Of a stretch of DNA of 64,000 bases, positions 27,409-37,320 are shown one piece after another. The notes beneath the pieces are model-generated. The model searched no databases. It was not told the origin of the DNA and saw only the letters and a list, made by a program, of their open reading frames with translations. This stretch comes from Zymobacter palmae (GTDB lineage Bacteria > Pseudomonadota > Gammaproteobacteria > Pseudomonadales > Halomonadaceae). The stretch lies in NCBI RefSeq assembly GCF_003610015.1, contig NZ_AP018933.1:682001-746000 (forward strand), in the 5' to 3' direction. The number at the start of each line of letters is the position of its first letter. Position 1 is the first letter of the stretch. Position numbers and translations under genes: made by a program.

Positions 27409-28713
27409 TCAGTGCAGCTTGAGGCGCGGGCGCAGCCAGTGGTTCAGGCGGTCGACAACGATCTTCGCCAGCATGCGTGGCGTACCGTAGATCGCCTGCT
27501 GGTGCATGCGGTACAGCGATGTATAGAAGGTGCGCGCCAACCAGCCTTCGATGAACAGACCACGTGTAGATGCGCCGCGCATCAGGCGGCCTGCTGCGTG
27601 GAAGTGCGACAGCGATACCAGTGCGCCCAGATCGCGGTATTCGAACGGCTTCATTTCCTTACCGTTGATCAGCGCGACCAAGTTTTTGTACATGGTGCTG
27701 GCCATCTGGTGGGCGGCTTGAGCACGCGGCGGAACGAATTTGTCATCCGCTTGCGGGCAGGCGGCGCAGTCGCCGATCGCAAAGATATGCGGATCATCGA
27801 CGCTCTGCATGGTCTGATGCACTTCAATCTGGTTGTTGCGGCGCGTGCTCAGGCCCAGCTCTGACAGGAACTTCGGTGCCATGACACCCGCTGCCCATAC
27901 CAGCAAGTCTGCATCAATGCGCTCACCCGTTGAGGTCTCGAAGCCGTGTTCATCGGCCTTGGCAACCATCGTCTTGGTGTGAATCTGAACGCCAAGGCGT
28001 GTCAGTTCCTGATGAACGTTGCTGCTGATACGTTCGGCCAGTGCCGGCAGAATGCGGTCGGCTGCTTCGATGATATGCACCTTGAGGCGCTGGCGATCAA
28101 CGCCTGTCACGCGATAGCTGTGCAGCATCTCGACGGCGTTGAACAGCTCGGCGGACAGCTCCACGCCGGTTGCGCCTGCGCCTACGATGGCAATAGTCAG
28201 TTCCTTGTCACCGTCCTGACCGTTGTCGGCCGGAGCGTTCTTCAGGAATGCGCTCAGCATTGCTTGGCGGAAACTTTCTGCCTGCTGTGGGCTGTCGAGG
28301 AAGTAGCAGTTATCGCGAACGCCCGGAGTACCAAAGTCGTTCGAGATGCTGCCTACCGCCATCACCAGATAGTCATAGTTGAGCGAACGCTCACCGATGA
28401 TGACCTTGCCTTCTTCATCATTGATCGGCGCCAGCGTCAGCGTACGAGTTTCCTTGTCCAGCCCCGTCAGGGTGCCGCGCTGGAAGTAGTAGCCGTTCTG
28501 GCGCGCATGGCTCTGATACGACACCGCGTCGAGGTCAGTATCGAGTGCGCCGACAGCGACTTCATGCAGAAGCGGTTTCCAGATGTGCGTCGGATTACGG
28601 TCGACGAGAATGATGTCGGCGCGCTTGCGTTTGCCCAGCGTGCGACCTAGGCGAGTGGCGAGTTCAAGGCCGCCAGCGCCTCCGCCAACGACAACGATTC
28701 GGGGGCATGTCAT
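27409..28713 (-). CDS. ndh: Type II NADH dehydrogenase
   Basis: A 434-residue FAD enzyme that passes electrons from NADH to quinone without proton pumping. The FAD motif VVVGGGAGGLELA is at 7-19, the NADH motif IAIVGAGATGVELSAEL lies mid-protein, and GDCAACPQ and the quinone-side APPRAQAAHQMA-like segment (VPPRAQAAHQMA) follow. The C-terminal amphipathic helices (LARTFYTSLYRMHQQAIYG) anchor it to the membrane. The ATG at 28713 has AAGGAA; the longer frame to 28815 lacks support. It suits a fermentative organism that re-oxidises NADH without energy coupling. Confidence 0.95.
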   Translation of the reverse strand: MTCPRIVVVGGGAGGLELATRLGRTLGKRKRADIILVDRNPTHIWKPLLHEVAVGALDTDLDAVSYQSHARQNGYYFQRGTLTGLDKETRTLTLAPINDEEGKVIIGERSLNYDYLVMAVGSISNDFGTPGVRDNCYFLDSPQQAESFRQAMLSAFLKNAPADNGQDGDKELTIAIVGAGATGVELSAELFNAVEMLHSYRVTGVDRQRLKVHIIEAADRILPALAERISSNVHQELTRLGVQIHTKTMVAKADEHGFETSTGERIDADLLVWAAGVMAPKFLSELGLSTRRNNQIEVHQTMQSVDDPHIFAIGDCAACPQADDKFVPPRAQAAHQMASTMYKNLVALINGKEMKPFEYRDLGALVSLSHFHAAGRLMRGASTRGLFIEGWLARTFYTSLYRMHQQAIYGTPRMLAKIVVDRLNHWLRPRLKLH

Positions 28714-28928
28714 GGAATGTTCCTTCGAGCGCTGATGAAAAATAATCGAACGGCGGCCGATCCCCGCATACGGCGGCTGAAAGACCGGTACTTGCCGTCC
28801 CACGATAGAGGTCAAGCTTCAGTGCCTAAACTGCAGTGTAGTAGTGGGCACTGGCTTGTGCTTGAATACTCTGGCTGTAGCCAATAACTGATCATAATAC
28901 TACAGCTATATGTGACATTATGCCGCGA

Positions 28929-28958
28929 ATTGAACGAATACGGTATGGGCAATGTCAA
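28929..28958 (-). promoter_or_regulatory. Candidate ndh promoter
   Basis: On the minus strand a perfect TTGACA (28953-28958) is followed after 18 bases by TTCAAT (28929-28934). It lies about 215 bp upstream of the ndh start in the 613-bp ndh/trpE divergent gap, which otherwise shows no gene. Confidence 0.35.
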
Positions 28959-29326
28959 CTTTATCGACAAGCGATAAGCCTTCTTTATCTAAAAATCGCG
29001 CAAAGGCAGTGGGTTGGCGGGATAAAAAAAGTGAACGCTGCCGCTTAGTCGATACCGCCCCCACGCTGCGTCAGCAACGGGTTATCGGCCTATCCCAATA
29101 AGTCTTCATGACGTCGCTGCCAATGCCAGAAGCCTTCCTCGGTTGAATCACCCCATCGACTCGTTTAGTGTCACTAGGATGCCCGCGGCTGCGCGGCAGG
29201 CGGCCAATACGCCTTGCAGCGGCTCTCCTGCGCTCTTCTCACCGGATGTGCGCTACGATTCCGTATGGGCATTCTGTATTTGGTGCCGTGTATACCTTTC
29301 TTTTCGAATAATGAGAGCGCTGTCAC

Positions 29327-30814
29327 ATGATGACCCCAGAGCGTTTTGCTTCTCTTGCAGAAGCAGGCTACAACCGGATTCCAGTGACTCGAGAGTTGCT
29401 GGCTGATCTGGACACACCGCTTTCCACCTACATGAAACTGGCAGATGCGCCTTGGAGCTTTCTGCTGGAATCCGTTCAGGGGGATGAAAAGTGGGGGCGC
29501 TACTCTTGGATAGGCTTGCCGTGTCGTGAGCGTATTGAAGTGCGTGGTCACGTGGTACGCCGCTTCAAGGACGGGTATCAGGTGGGAGCCACTGAAGTGG
29601 CCGATCCTCTGGAATGGATTGAGCAGTTCCGTTTGCGCTTTAAAGTGCCCGAAGAGCCGGATAGTCGACTCAACGGGGGGCTAGTGGGTTATTTCGGTTA
29701 CGACACCGTACGCTATATCGAGCCTCGCTTGGCGGGCATCGAAAAACCCGACCCGCTTGAAATCCCCGATATTTTGCTGCTGGTTGCTAACGATTTCGTG
29801 GTCTTCGATAGTTTCAGCAATAGCCTGAAGCTGATGACCTATGTCGATCCGAGCGAAGACAATGCCTATGGCCGCGCGCAGGAGTACCTGTCCACGCTGG
29901 AGCATCAACTGCGCGACAGCGTGCTGACGCCCGAGCAGACCAAAGCGGGCGTGGTCAGTGACCCTACGAGCGAAGACGACTTCTTCTCCAGCTTTTCACA
30001 GCAGGATTACGAAGCGGCGGTCGAGCGGATCAAGGAATACATCCGCGCCGGGGACCTGATGCAGTGCGTGCCTTCGCAGCGCATGTCGACCCGCTGCAAG
30101 GTGTCGCCGCTGGTGCTGTATCGCGCCCTGCGCAACATCAGCCCGTCGCCGTATATGTTCTACTTCAACTTTGAAGATCATCACGTGGTCGGAGCGTCGC
30201 CCGAGATACTGGCGCGCGTCGAGAACGGGCAGGTGACGGTGCGACCGATTGCGGGCACCATCAAGCGCGGCCGCAATGCGGAAGAGGACAGTGCGCAGGC
30301 GGAGGCGCTGATCAACGATCCCAAAGAACGTGCCGAACACGTTATGTTGATCGACCTCGGGCGTAACGATGTTGGGCGCATCAGCGAAGACGGTTCAGTA
30401 TCAGTCACTGATACGATGGTGATCGAACGTTATTCCCATGTCATGCATATCACCTCGAATGTGGTGGGAACGCTGCGTAAGAACCTTGGCCCGATGGACG
30501 TATTGCGAGCCACGTTCCCAGCCGGCACGCTCAGCGGTGCACCGAAAATCCGTGCGCTGGAAATCATCGATGAACTGGAACCCGTCAAACGTGGTATCTA
30601 TTCCGGTGCCATTGGGTATTTGGCATGGCAGGGCAACATGGACATGGCCATCGGCATTCGTACAGCCGTCATCAAGGATGGCAACCTGCATCTGCAGGCG
30701 GGGGCGGGCATCGTGGCCGATTCTGTTCCTGAAAAGGAATGGGAAGAAACGCTTAACAAACGTGCCGCAATGTTCAAGGCGATCGAACTGGCGGAGCGTG
30801 GCCTGAATCTCTGA
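29327..30814 (+). CDS. trpE: Anthranilate synthase component I
   Basis: A 495-residue enzyme that converts chorismate and ammonia to anthranilate, working with TrpG. The N-terminal tryptophan-sensing domain includes [18 protein letters not shown] (residues 45-62). The catalytic C-terminal domain shows [48 protein letters not shown] and [14 protein letters not shown]. The start could be either of two adjacent ATGs (29327, 29330). No leader peptide or attenuator is seen upstream, unlike trpG. It is separated from trpG by 1.8 kb holding two secreted-protein genes. Confidence 0.96.
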   Translation: MMTPERFASLAEAGYNRIPVTRELLADLDTPLSTYMKLADAPWSFLLESVQGDEKWGRYSWIGLPCRERIEVRGHVVRRFKDGYQVGATEVADPLEWIEQFRLRFKVPEEPDSRLNGGLVGYFGYDTVRYIEPRLAGIEKPDPLEIPDILLLVANDFVVFDSFSNSLKLMTYVDPSEDNAYGRAQEYLSTLEHQLRDSVLTPEQTKAGVVSDPTSEDDFFSSFSQQDYEAAVERIKEYIRAGDLMQCVPSQRMSTRCKVSPLVLYRALRNISPSPYMFYFNFEDHHVVGASPEILARVENGQVTVRPIAGTIKRGRNAEEDSAQAEALINDPKERAEHVMLIDLGRNDVGRISEDGSVSVTDTMVIERYSHVMHITSNVVGTLRKNLGPMDVLRATFPAGTLSGAPKIRALEIIDELEPVKRGIYSGAIGYLAWQGNMDMAIGIRTAVIKDGNLHLQAGAGIVADSVPEKEWEETLNKRAAMFKAIELAERGLNL

Positions 30815-30833
30815 TGGGTTCATGCCATATGAC

Positions 30834-30872
30834 GAAAGGGCGGGGTCTGTCTTCTTCAGGCTCCGCCCTTTC
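30834..30872 (+). terminator. Terminator of trpE
   Basis: GAAAGGGCGGGGTCTG and CAGGCTCCGCCCTTTC pair with few mismatches around TCTTCTT; a short T stretch lies in the 3' arm. It separates trpE from the downstream secreted-protein genes. Confidence 0.8.
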
Positions 30873-31043
30873 ATTACCGTGTGTCGGTGAATACGGAAGA
30901 ACGTGAAAGCATATTGTAGAACAGCAGTTTAGGGGTGAGATGCCCGGTGCTATCCCGTATGATCGACGACACGCACAAGATGGATTTTGTACTGAACGGC
31001 AGCCCTGCGGGTGCTGCCGAGCTGATTAAAACGAGGGGCTTCA

Positions 31044-31454
31044 ATGAAAATCAAAATGATGCTGGGTTCTATCGTGCTGGCGACCACCAGCCTGATGACC
31101 ATCAGCGCACAGGCTGCGGTTGCAACGACACCGGAACAGGCCGTCCAAGGCTACTTTAGTACGCTGGAGCGCGGCGATGAAAATGGCTTCTTTGAGCTGA
31201 TGAAGATGCCAGAAGCTATGAACAAGCTGCCAGCGCAACAGCAGACCGAAGCCAAACACCAGGTCTTCGCGGGCATGCAGGGGGCGGTCAAGCAGGAAGG
31301 CGGTCTCAAGTCGCTGGAAGTCTCTAAGGCTCAGGCCGGTCAGGACAGCGCGCACATGATCGTGCACTACAAGGCCGTTACGAACAGCGGCCAGACGCAC
31401 GAAGAAGACGTTCCGGTCGTCAAGGTGGGTACATACTGGAAGGTCGGCCAATAA
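31044..31454 (+). CDS. Secreted DUF4878-like protein, paralog 1
   Basis: 136 residues. A signal peptide (MKIKMMLGSIVLATTSLMTI, cleavage after AQA) precedes a compact domain starting TPEQAVQGYFSTLERGDENGFFELM and ending PVVKVGTYWKVGQ. That layout (TPE..V..Y...L..GD, closing with V...W.V) resembles NTF2-like DUF4878/lumazine-binding-type proteins. Ribosome binding site GAGGGG. Closely related in sequence and length to the next gene, so the pair arose by tandem duplication. Periplasmic; function unknown. Confidence 0.82.
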   Translation: MKIKMMLGSIVLATTSLMTISAQAAVATTPEQAVQGYFSTLERGDENGFFELMKMPEAMNKLPAQQQTEAKHQVFAGMQGAVKQEGGLKSLEVSKAQAGQDSAHMIVHYKAVTNSGQTHEEDVPVVKVGTYWKVGQ

Positions 31455-31579
31455 GCCCGATATCGGGCGTGTCCGCGCACCTTGCCTTGCGTAATGTCGT
31501 GCAGTGACATGCCCGACCGTTGAAAGCGGACCGTTTCATGGTTGTTCGCCTACGTTAGCAATATAGGGATGATAATTTT

Positions 31580-31990
31580 ATGAAGATCAAGACACTGTTG
31601 GGTGCCATCGTTCTGACGGGTAGCAGCCTGCTGGCCGTTACCGCTCAGGCAGCCACTATTGCCACGCCTGAACAGGCAGTAAAAAGCTACTTCAACGCTG
31701 TGGATAAAGGTGACGAAGCGGGCTTCAATGATCTGATGCAGTTCCCTGATGTCCTGGCACAGCTGCCGGCAGAGCAATCTCAGCAGATCCGTCACGACAT
31801 GTTCCAGCAGATGCAGGCCAGCTTGAAGAACGAAGGCGGGCTGAAAGCGTTGGAGGTCTCCAACGCCCAAAAAGGCGCTGATGTTAGCCATATGACGGTG
31901 CACATCAAGGGGTCTACCCGCAACGGTGAAACGCACGAAGCGGATGTACCGGTCGTGAAAGTCGGCAAAGGCTGGAAGGTCGGTCAGTAA
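31580..31990 (+). CDS. Secreted DUF4878-like protein, paralog 2
   Basis: 136 residues, the same length as its upstream neighbour and alignable along its whole length (MKIKTLLGAIVLTGSSLL.., TPEQAVKSYFNAVDKGDEAGF, LKALEVSNAQKGADVSHM, ending VGKGWKVGQ). Signal peptide cleavage is predicted after AQA. The 125-bp gap to paralog 1 has no strong terminator, so co-transcription is possible; a terminator follows at 32092. Function unknown. Confidence 0.82.
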   Translation: MKIKTLLGAIVLTGSSLLAVTAQAATIATPEQAVKSYFNAVDKGDEAGFNDLMQFPDVLAQLPAEQSQQIRHDMFQQMQASLKNEGGLKALEVSNAQKGADVSHMTVHIKGSTRNGETHEADVPVVKVGKGWKVGQ

Positions 31991-32091
31991 GTCTGCCGAG
32001 TGGTATACCGCACGCATAATGGGCCGCCCAGTATGATGTTGATCCTCTGCGGGTAGCACGGATGGCCTTTTCTGTGATGGGGCGCTTGATG

Positions 32092-32129
32092 AGCGATGGT
32101 CGTGATGTATCACGGTCATCGCTTTTTTA
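32092..32129 (+). terminator. Terminator after the paralog pair
   Basis: AGCGATGGTCGTGAT and ATCACGGTCATCGCT pair around GT and are followed by six T. Confidence 0.85.
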
Positions 32130-32406
32130 TGTGTGATAGATATTGATAATCCCTTAAAAGCATGGGAATGAACGCCCTATGAACGCTGATGGGAAGCGCT
32201 GCGGTGAACTGACGATCGCACCGCTGGCGAAATATCTGTAGCGTCGTGACAGAGCACGACAAAGTGCTCGGCAGGCTGATCAAACTGGGAATCGATAGGG
32301 TGTTTTTAACGAAACCTGTACTCGGAGTGTTCCATCGTCATGTCGCTGCGCTTGCGACAGTCTTCAGGCGCTTGACAGGTCTGGCCGGATGTAGCATTTT
32401 GAGCAT

Positions 32407-32463
32407 ATGAACAATTTTATACGTAACACTCTGACTAACGGTAATTGGTGGCGCTCCTCTTAA
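32407..32463 (+). CDS. trpL: trp leader peptide with tandem Trp codons
   Basis: An 18-codon ORF encoding MNNFIRNTLTNGNWWRSS and ending in TAA. Two adjacent TGG codons (32446-32451) lie five codons before the stop, and a rho-independent hairpin (32502-32529) follows 38 bases later. That is the classic layout of trp attenuation. The ribosome binding site is weak (GAG nine bases upstream). A perfect TTGACA is at 32372-32377 but no good -10 box follows, so the transcription start is uncertain. It lies 174 bases before trpG, so it should control trpGDC, not trpE. Confidence 0.82.
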   Translation: MNNFIRNTLTNGNWWRSS

Positions 32464-32501
32464 CTGGTGCGGCGCTAACGTATGTCCGAATGAAACGTTC
32501 G

Positions 32502-32529
32502 AATGCCGCCCCTTTGAGGCGGCATTTTT
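32502..32529 (+). promoter_or_regulatory. trp attenuator terminator
   Basis: AATGCCGCC-CCTTTGA-GGCGGCATT forms a 9-bp hairpin ending in a T-run (32525-32529). A competing pairing is visible: GCGGC (32469-32473), just after the leader stop, is complementary to GCCGC (32505-32509) in the terminator's left arm. A ribosome stalled on the Trp codons would leave GCGGC free to break the terminator. The pairing was found by eye and not energy-tested. Confidence 0.82.
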
Positions 32530-32637
32530 GCGTTTATGGCTTCAAAGGGAACGGCTCGTAATGCGGGCAATATCTGCATCCAGCGCATTTAGCGACTATC
32601 AATAAAAAGGGTGCAGGGTTCACTGAGGATAACCGCC

Positions 32638-33243
32638 ATGAATGTACTGATGATCGACAACTACGACAGTTTTACCTTCAACATCGTCCAGTACTTGGGT
32701 GAACTGGGCGCGAAGGTAGAGGTTATTCGCAACGACGCTGAAACGATCGAACAGCTTGCCCAGCGTGATTTTTCCCACCTCGTTATTTCTCCTGGCCCGT
32801 GCTCTCCCAATGAAGCGGGCGTTTCCATGGCGGCCATCGAACATTTTGCCGGACAGGTGCCAATTCTTGGCGTGTGCCTTGGCCATCAAGCCATTGGTCA
32901 GGTCTTCGGCGGCCGTGTCGTGCGCGCCCCACGTGTCATGCACGGCAAAACGTCGCTTGTCGATCACACTGATAGCGGTGTCTTCGAAGGACTCGATAAC
33001 CCACTCGAAGTGACGCGCTATCACTCACTGATCGTCGACCGTGACACGCTGCCCGAATGTCTGGAAATTACGGCTGTTACTGCGGCCGACGATATCACTC
33101 CCGGGCTGATCATGGGGCTGCGCCACCGTACGCTGGATATCGAGGGCGTTCAGTTCCACCCCGAGTCGATTCTGTCCCGCCAGGGCCATGAGCTGCTGGG
33201 CAATTTCCTCAAGCGACGCCCCGTCGGCAACGCTGCCGCCTAA
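32638..33243 (+). CDS. trpG: Anthranilate synthase component II (glutamine amidotransferase)
   Basis: A 201-residue class I glutamine amidotransferase that supplies ammonia to TrpE. The catalytic triad is Cys80 (LGVCLGHQ), His174 and Glu176 (VQFHPES); [11 protein letters not shown] forms the oxyanion strand. The ATG at 32638 has TGAGGAT upstream; an in-frame earlier start (32611) is not supported. First structural gene of the attenuator-controlled trpGDC unit. It could also serve PabA function, as in many bacteria. Confidence 0.95.
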   Translation: MNVLMIDNYDSFTFNIVQYLGELGAKVEVIRNDAETIEQLAQRDFSHLVISPGPCSPNEAGVSMAAIEHFAGQVPILGVCLGHQAIGQVFGGRVVRAPRVMHGKTSLVDHTDSGVFEGLDNPLEVTRYHSLIVDRDTLPECLEITAVTAADDITPGLIMGLRHRTLDIEGVQFHPESILSRQGHELLGNFLKRRPVGNAAA

Positions 33244-33401
33244 CCGGCTTGCATCATTGATGCGCGGTGAGCGTCAAGGATCAACGCGGTAGAGACGCCA
33301 AGCGGTACCGCTGACGCAGGCATCGTCAGTATGGTTTGCCGATGCGATTCACTTCGGCTGGCTTCATAGGAATAACAGGACCAATAACAAGAGAGAGTGA
33401 A

Positions 33402-34418
33402 ATGAAGAAAATACTGGCGTCTTTGATTGAGGGGACAACGCTGTCGCGTGATCAGATGCATAAGGTGATGCAAACCATCATGTCCGGCAGCGCACAGCCC
33501 GAGCAGATTGCGGGTGTGCTGGTCGCGCTGGCAGCCAAGGGGGAAACCAGTCTTGAGATATCGGCGGCGGCGGAAGTGCTGCGTGAGTTGATGGTTCCCG
33601 TGGAACTGCAGGCCTCCGCACCCGCGATTGATATCGTGGGAACGGGCGGCGATGGTGCCAACCTATTCAACGTGTCGACGGCGGCCTGTTTCGTGGTGGC
33701 GGCAGCGGGTGTACCGGTGGCTAAGCACGGCAATGTCGCGGTGTCATCGTCTTCTGGCAGCGCCAATCTGTTTCGTACACTAGGGTTGGACTTATCGCTG
33801 TCACCCGAGCAAATCGGGCGCTGTATCAATGACGTTGGTATCGGCTTTATGTTCGCGCCTCAGCACCACCCGGCCATGAAGCATGTCGCGCCGGTGCGCA
33901 AAGCGCTGGGTGTCAGAACGCTCTTTAATGTGCTGGGGCCGCTGATCAATCCTGCTCGCGTCAGGCATCATGTGATCGGGGTCTATGCGCCAGAACTGCT
34001 GACGGTCATGGCCGAAGCTCTGCGTGATTTGGGCAGCGAGCGAGCGCTCATCGTTCATTCCGAAGATGGTCTGGATGAGCTGTCGATTGCGGCACCGTCC
34101 CAGATGGTGATGCTCGATCACGGTGAGATTACGCTGTGCGATTTTGACCCTGCATCGGTAGGCATTTTAGGGTCGCTGGAGCCGCTGGTCGTCGATTCAG
34201 CGGAACAGAGTCTAGCGCTGATTCAGGCTGCCTTCGCCGGGGAGCCGGGACCCGCTGCTGATATCATTGCCTTGAATGCAGGGGCGGCATTGTGTGTTGC
34301 ACAGCGAGCAGGCACTATTGCTGAGGGGGTTGCCATGGCACGTTCTCTGATGACGAACGGGGCCGCCGCCGAACGCGTCCGACAGCTACAAGCTTTTGCG
34401 CCGGCCGTGTCGGCCTGA
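33402..34418 (+). CDS. trpD: Anthranilate phosphoribosyltransferase
   Basis: A 338-residue enzyme joining anthranilate to PRPP. PRPP/metal motifs GTGGDG (80-85), [13 protein letters not shown] (108-111) and [32 protein letters not shown] segments are intact. The ATG at 33402 has AGAGAG upstream. It follows trpG by 158 bp and runs into trpC, with a possible TGATG overlap. Confidence 0.95.
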   Translation: MKKILASLIEGTTLSRDQMHKVMQTIMSGSAQPEQIAGVLVALAAKGETSLEISAAAEVLRELMVPVELQASAPAIDIVGTGGDGANLFNVSTAACFVVAAAGVPVAKHGNVAVSSSSGSANLFRTLGLDLSLSPEQIGRCINDVGIGFMFAPQHHPAMKHVAPVRKALGVRTLFNVLGPLINPARVRHHVIGVYAPELLTVMAEALRDLGSERALIVHSEDGLDELSIAAPSQMVMLDHGEITLCDFDPASVGILGSLEPLVVDSAEQSLALIQAAFAGEPGPAADIIALNAGAALCVAQRAGTIAEGVAMARSLMTNGAAAERVRQLQAFAPAVSA

Positions 34419-34474
34419 TGGCAAAAGACTATTCAGAGGGGCCGTTTGCCCGCTCGACCGAGGAACCAGGTACC

Positions 34475-35287
34475 ATGACACAACAACCTACCGTACTGAC
34501 GCGCATCATCGCGGCCACACGCAAGCTGATCGACGCGCGTCAGCAGCAGGTCTCGTTGGCCGAGCTGAAGCATGCCAGCGAACAGGCAGCACCGCGCCGC
34601 GGTTTTGCTCAAGCGCTGAACGCACGCATCGCTCGCGGGGAACCGGCCGTCATTGCCGAAATCAAGCGCAGCTCGCCCTCCAAGGGGCGTATCCGCGAGC
34701 ATTTCGAACCTGCGGATATCGCACAGAGCTATGAACAAGGGGGCGCTGCCTGCCTGTCCGTACTGACCGAGCCTCACTTCTTCGAAGGCAGCCCTGAATA
34801 TCTGCAAGATGCGCGCGCGGCGTGTGCGTTGCCCGTGCTGCGTAAGGATTTCATCGTCAGTGCTTATCAGGTACATGAAGCCTGTGTGATGGGGGCTGAT
34901 GCGATCCTGCTGATCGTCGCCGCGCTGGATGACAAGGCGCTGCACTCTTTGCATGCGCTGGCACTGTCGCTGGGCATGGACGTGCTGGTCGAAGTGCACA
35001 ATGATGAAGAGCTGACCCGAGCGCTGACGATTCCGTCACTGGCACTGCTGGGTATCAACAACCGCAACCTGCATACCTTCGATGTCAGCCTCGATACGAC
35101 ACTGACGTTGCGTGATCGCGTGCCTGAAGGCGTGACGCTGATTACCGAGTCCGGCATTCTGGATCGCGCCGATGTCGAGCAGATGCTGGCTGCCGACGTT
35201 TACGGTTTCCTGGTCGGTGAGGCCTTCATGCGCGCCGACGTACCGGGCGATGCACTGCAGGCGCTGTTCTTCCCGCCGCAGTCGTAA
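34475..35287 (+). CDS. trpC: Indole-3-glycerol phosphate synthase
   Basis: A 270-residue TIM-barrel enzyme that closes the indole ring. [11 protein letters not shown] (61-71), [12 protein letters not shown] (121-132), [12 protein letters not shown] and [11 protein letters not shown] mark the active site. I prefer the ATG at 34475 (GAGGAA ten bases upstream; PTVLTRII aligns with the usual N-terminus). An ATG at 34418 overlapping the trpD stop would add 19 residues. trpF, trpB and trpA are not adjacent. Confidence 0.94.
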   Translation: MTQQPTVLTRIIAATRKLIDARQQQVSLAELKHASEQAAPRRGFAQALNARIARGEPAVIAEIKRSSPSKGRIREHFEPADIAQSYEQGGAACLSVLTEPHFFEGSPEYLQDARAACALPVLRKDFIVSAYQVHEACVMGADAILLIVAALDDKALHSLHALALSLGMDVLVEVHNDEELTRALTIPSLALLGINNRNLHTFDVSLDTTLTLRDRVPEGVTLITESGILDRADVEQMLAADVYGFLVGEAFMRADVPGDALQALFFPPQS

Positions 35288-35290
35288 TAC

Positions 35291-35331
35291 ACAAAGATGC
35301 CGCTGGAGCGAAAGTTCAGCGGCATCTTTGT
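35291..35331. terminator. Terminator of trpGDC
   Basis: ACAAAGATGCCGCTG and CAGCGGCATCTTTGT form a 15-bp perfect stem around a GAGCGAAAGTT loop, immediately after trpC. The convergent ugpQ gene ends 50 bases away and could share it. Confidence 0.92.
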
Positions 35332-35380
35332 GACATGTGGGCTATCCGTCTAAAGAGCATGGATACCTTGATGGATGGGG

Positions 35381-36208
35381 CTATCGGTGGCGTCGAAACA
35401 GTCGGCGCAGGCCGGGGATACGCATGTTGACGGGGCAGCGTGCGCCCAGTTCGCGTTCGCGGCTGTCGAAGCTCTCCGGGTCCATGTCGTATTGATGAAA
35501 CAGCAGCGGGTCATCGGAGATCACGCTGTCCACACCGCGCTTCCACCACGGAGCGAACGCTTTCGGGTCATTGATCGTATAGCAGACCATGGTCAGCCCC
35601 GCCGTCTTGATTTCTTTCATCTGTTCCGCATTGATATGTTCCCAGTTGGCATGAACGCCAACCGCATTGACGCGCTCGACGTCCCATGTCCATGTACGCG
35701 GCACCTTCTCGTCGTAGATGATGCTGAGCGGCAGTGCATGATCGAGTTTGCGCGCCTGATACAGCGCATCCTGACTGTAGCTGGCTACCAACAGACGATC
35801 TTGCAGCTTGCCTTTCAGGCGCGGAACGACCTGATTAGCAAGACGAATGGGGTCGCGGGCAAGGCATACTTTCAGTTCAAGGTTCAAGCCCATATCGAGG
35901 CGTTCGATTTCTTCTAGCGCCTCATCAAGGGTGACGATGCGTTCGTTCGAAAACGCAGGATCGAACCAGCTGCCCACGTCATAGCGGCGCGCCTGCTCTA
36001 GTGTAAGGTGAGCGAGCAGGGCGCGGCCATTGCTGCAGCGTGCCATATGCGCATCGTGCCAGATGACCGGCGTGCCGTCGGCCAGACACTGGACGTCCAG
36101 CTCGACCCAGCGAATGCCCGCTTCCGCGGCAGCACGAATGGCGGCCAGCGTGTTCTCGGGCGCTCGTGCCGAATAGCCGCGATGAGCGATAAGCGCTGGA
36201 AGTTTCAT
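35381..36208 (-). CDS. ugpQ: Glycerophosphodiester phosphodiesterase
   Basis: A 275-residue cytoplasmic enzyme that releases glycerol-3-phosphate from phospholipid head-group diesters. Signatures: AHRGYSARAPENT (8-20, His9/Arg10), WVELDVQ (metal Glu/Asp), PVIWHDAHMAR (second catalytic His) and MGLNLELK. No signal peptide, so UgpQ-like rather than the periplasmic GlpQ. The ATG at 36208 has AGGAG upstream. The C-terminus is Arg-rich (RIPGLRRLFRRHR). Confidence 0.92.
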   Translation of the reverse strand: MKLPALIAHRGYSARAPENTLAAIRAAAEAGIRWVELDVQCLADGTPVIWHDAHMARCSNGRALLAHLTLEQARRYDVGSWFDPAFSNERIVTLDEALEEIERLDMGLNLELKVCLARDPIRLANQVVPRLKGKLQDRLLVASYSQDALYQARKLDHALPLSIIYDEKVPRTWTWDVERVNAVGVHANWEHINAEQMKEIKTAGLTMVCYTINDPKAFAPWWKRGVDSVISDDPLLFHQYDMDPESFDSRERELGARCPVNMRIPGLRRLFRRHR

Positions 36209-36467
36209 GAGTGCTCCTGCTGGAAGAGAAAGGCCGCAGACGGCCGACCTCGACATGTACGAACCGTGTGCCTATGGCAATCGGAGACAGTGTGGCAATA
36301 TGGAGGTCTTGGCGTGCGAAACGCACCTGTTAGCTGTCTTTGTTCAGTCAGACTATCTTCATCAAGAGTAGCCTTTCTTGGACTGTGAAGTACAGTCGAG
36401 GTGCTTCAGGTTCATATCGTGCAGCCTTTCTTCTACTTAGCAGAACCCGCAAGGAATTTCGTCTTAC

Positions 36468-37022
36468 ATGCATCTGATCGAACTGGGCGCTGACGAGCGT
36501 CGCGACGACAGTGTGGCGCTTTTGTGTGCCAATACTTATGGACAACAGGCCGGGCTGGCACCGCTGCTCGCTTACACCGGTGCACTGACCCAGTGGCTGC
36601 CACGTGATCAGGCTCGCGTGCTAGCGCTGGTCGATGCCGAGGAACGCATTCTCTGTGTGGCACTGCTCGTGTTGGAAGAAGGGGGCAAAGGGGCTGAACT
36701 CAAGTGGCTGACGACGCCCGAACCGCTGCGGGGCCGTGGTTATGCGCGTGCGCTGGTGTCCCGTCTTACCAAGCGAATGCGTCTGAAGGTAGTGGCTACC
36801 GAAGCTCATGAGCGCTGGCTGCGCGATGCCGGTTTCAAGCGTTGGAGTTGGCGGGATAGCGGTGAACGGATCGGCTTTACCCGTGGTACGCGCGAGTACA
36901 GTGCTACGCTGATGGTAGATGAAGACCGCATCATGCAGCAGTTCAAGACGGATCGTGCACTGTTTGAACGTCTCTCGGCGCGTTTCGTCAAAGGGCTAGA
37001 GCGTTTTGCCAGTGCCGAATAA
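36468..37022 (+). CDS. GNAT-like acetyltransferase family protein
   Basis: 184 residues. The middle region carries a GNAT core: a beta-strand pair (RVLALVDAEERILCVALLVL, AELKWLTTP) and the acetyl-CoA loop RGRGYARALVSRL, then helix and strand (LKVVATEAHERWLRDAGFKRW), where the 'WLRDAGF' segment is typical of GNAT C-termini. The C-terminal 40 residues are outside the usual fold. No ribosome binding site stands out. Substrate unknown. Confidence 0.8.
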   Translation: MHLIELGADERRDDSVALLCANTYGQQAGLAPLLAYTGALTQWLPRDQARVLALVDAEERILCVALLVLEEGGKGAELKWLTTPEPLRGRGYARALVSRLTKRMRLKVVATEAHERWLRDAGFKRWSWRDSGERIGFTRGTREYSATLMVDEDRIMQQFKTDRALFERLSARFVKGLERFASAE

Positions 37023-37320
37023 GGCCTGAGTGACGCGTGACGTGGATGCAATTGAAGGTTCGCGGCAGGCTGCGACGCAGGGAGAAGGCTATCTATCAGT
37101 TCGGCTGAGTGACCCACGGGAAAAGAATCCCGAAGGTGCGAAAAAGATAAGCGCGGCCACTCGGCCGGTTTTGTCAGTCCAGCAGCCGTAGATAGATGGC
37201 CTTGACGACGGCTGATATCTTGTTGGGCGCGTCCAGTTTCAGCATTGTATTGCGCAGGTGGAAATTGACCGGCCCTACGCTTAGCGACAGGATGATGACA
37301 ATTTCCTCTGCCGTTTTGCC

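Noticed and set aside
27946-28650. 234-codon plus-strand ORF opposite ndh
   Set aside because: Antisense shadow of ndh with no recognisable domain or ribosome binding site.
28714-29326. A second trp leader peptide before trpE
   Set aside because: Short ATG frames here contain no clustered Trp codons, and no terminator hairpin precedes trpE.
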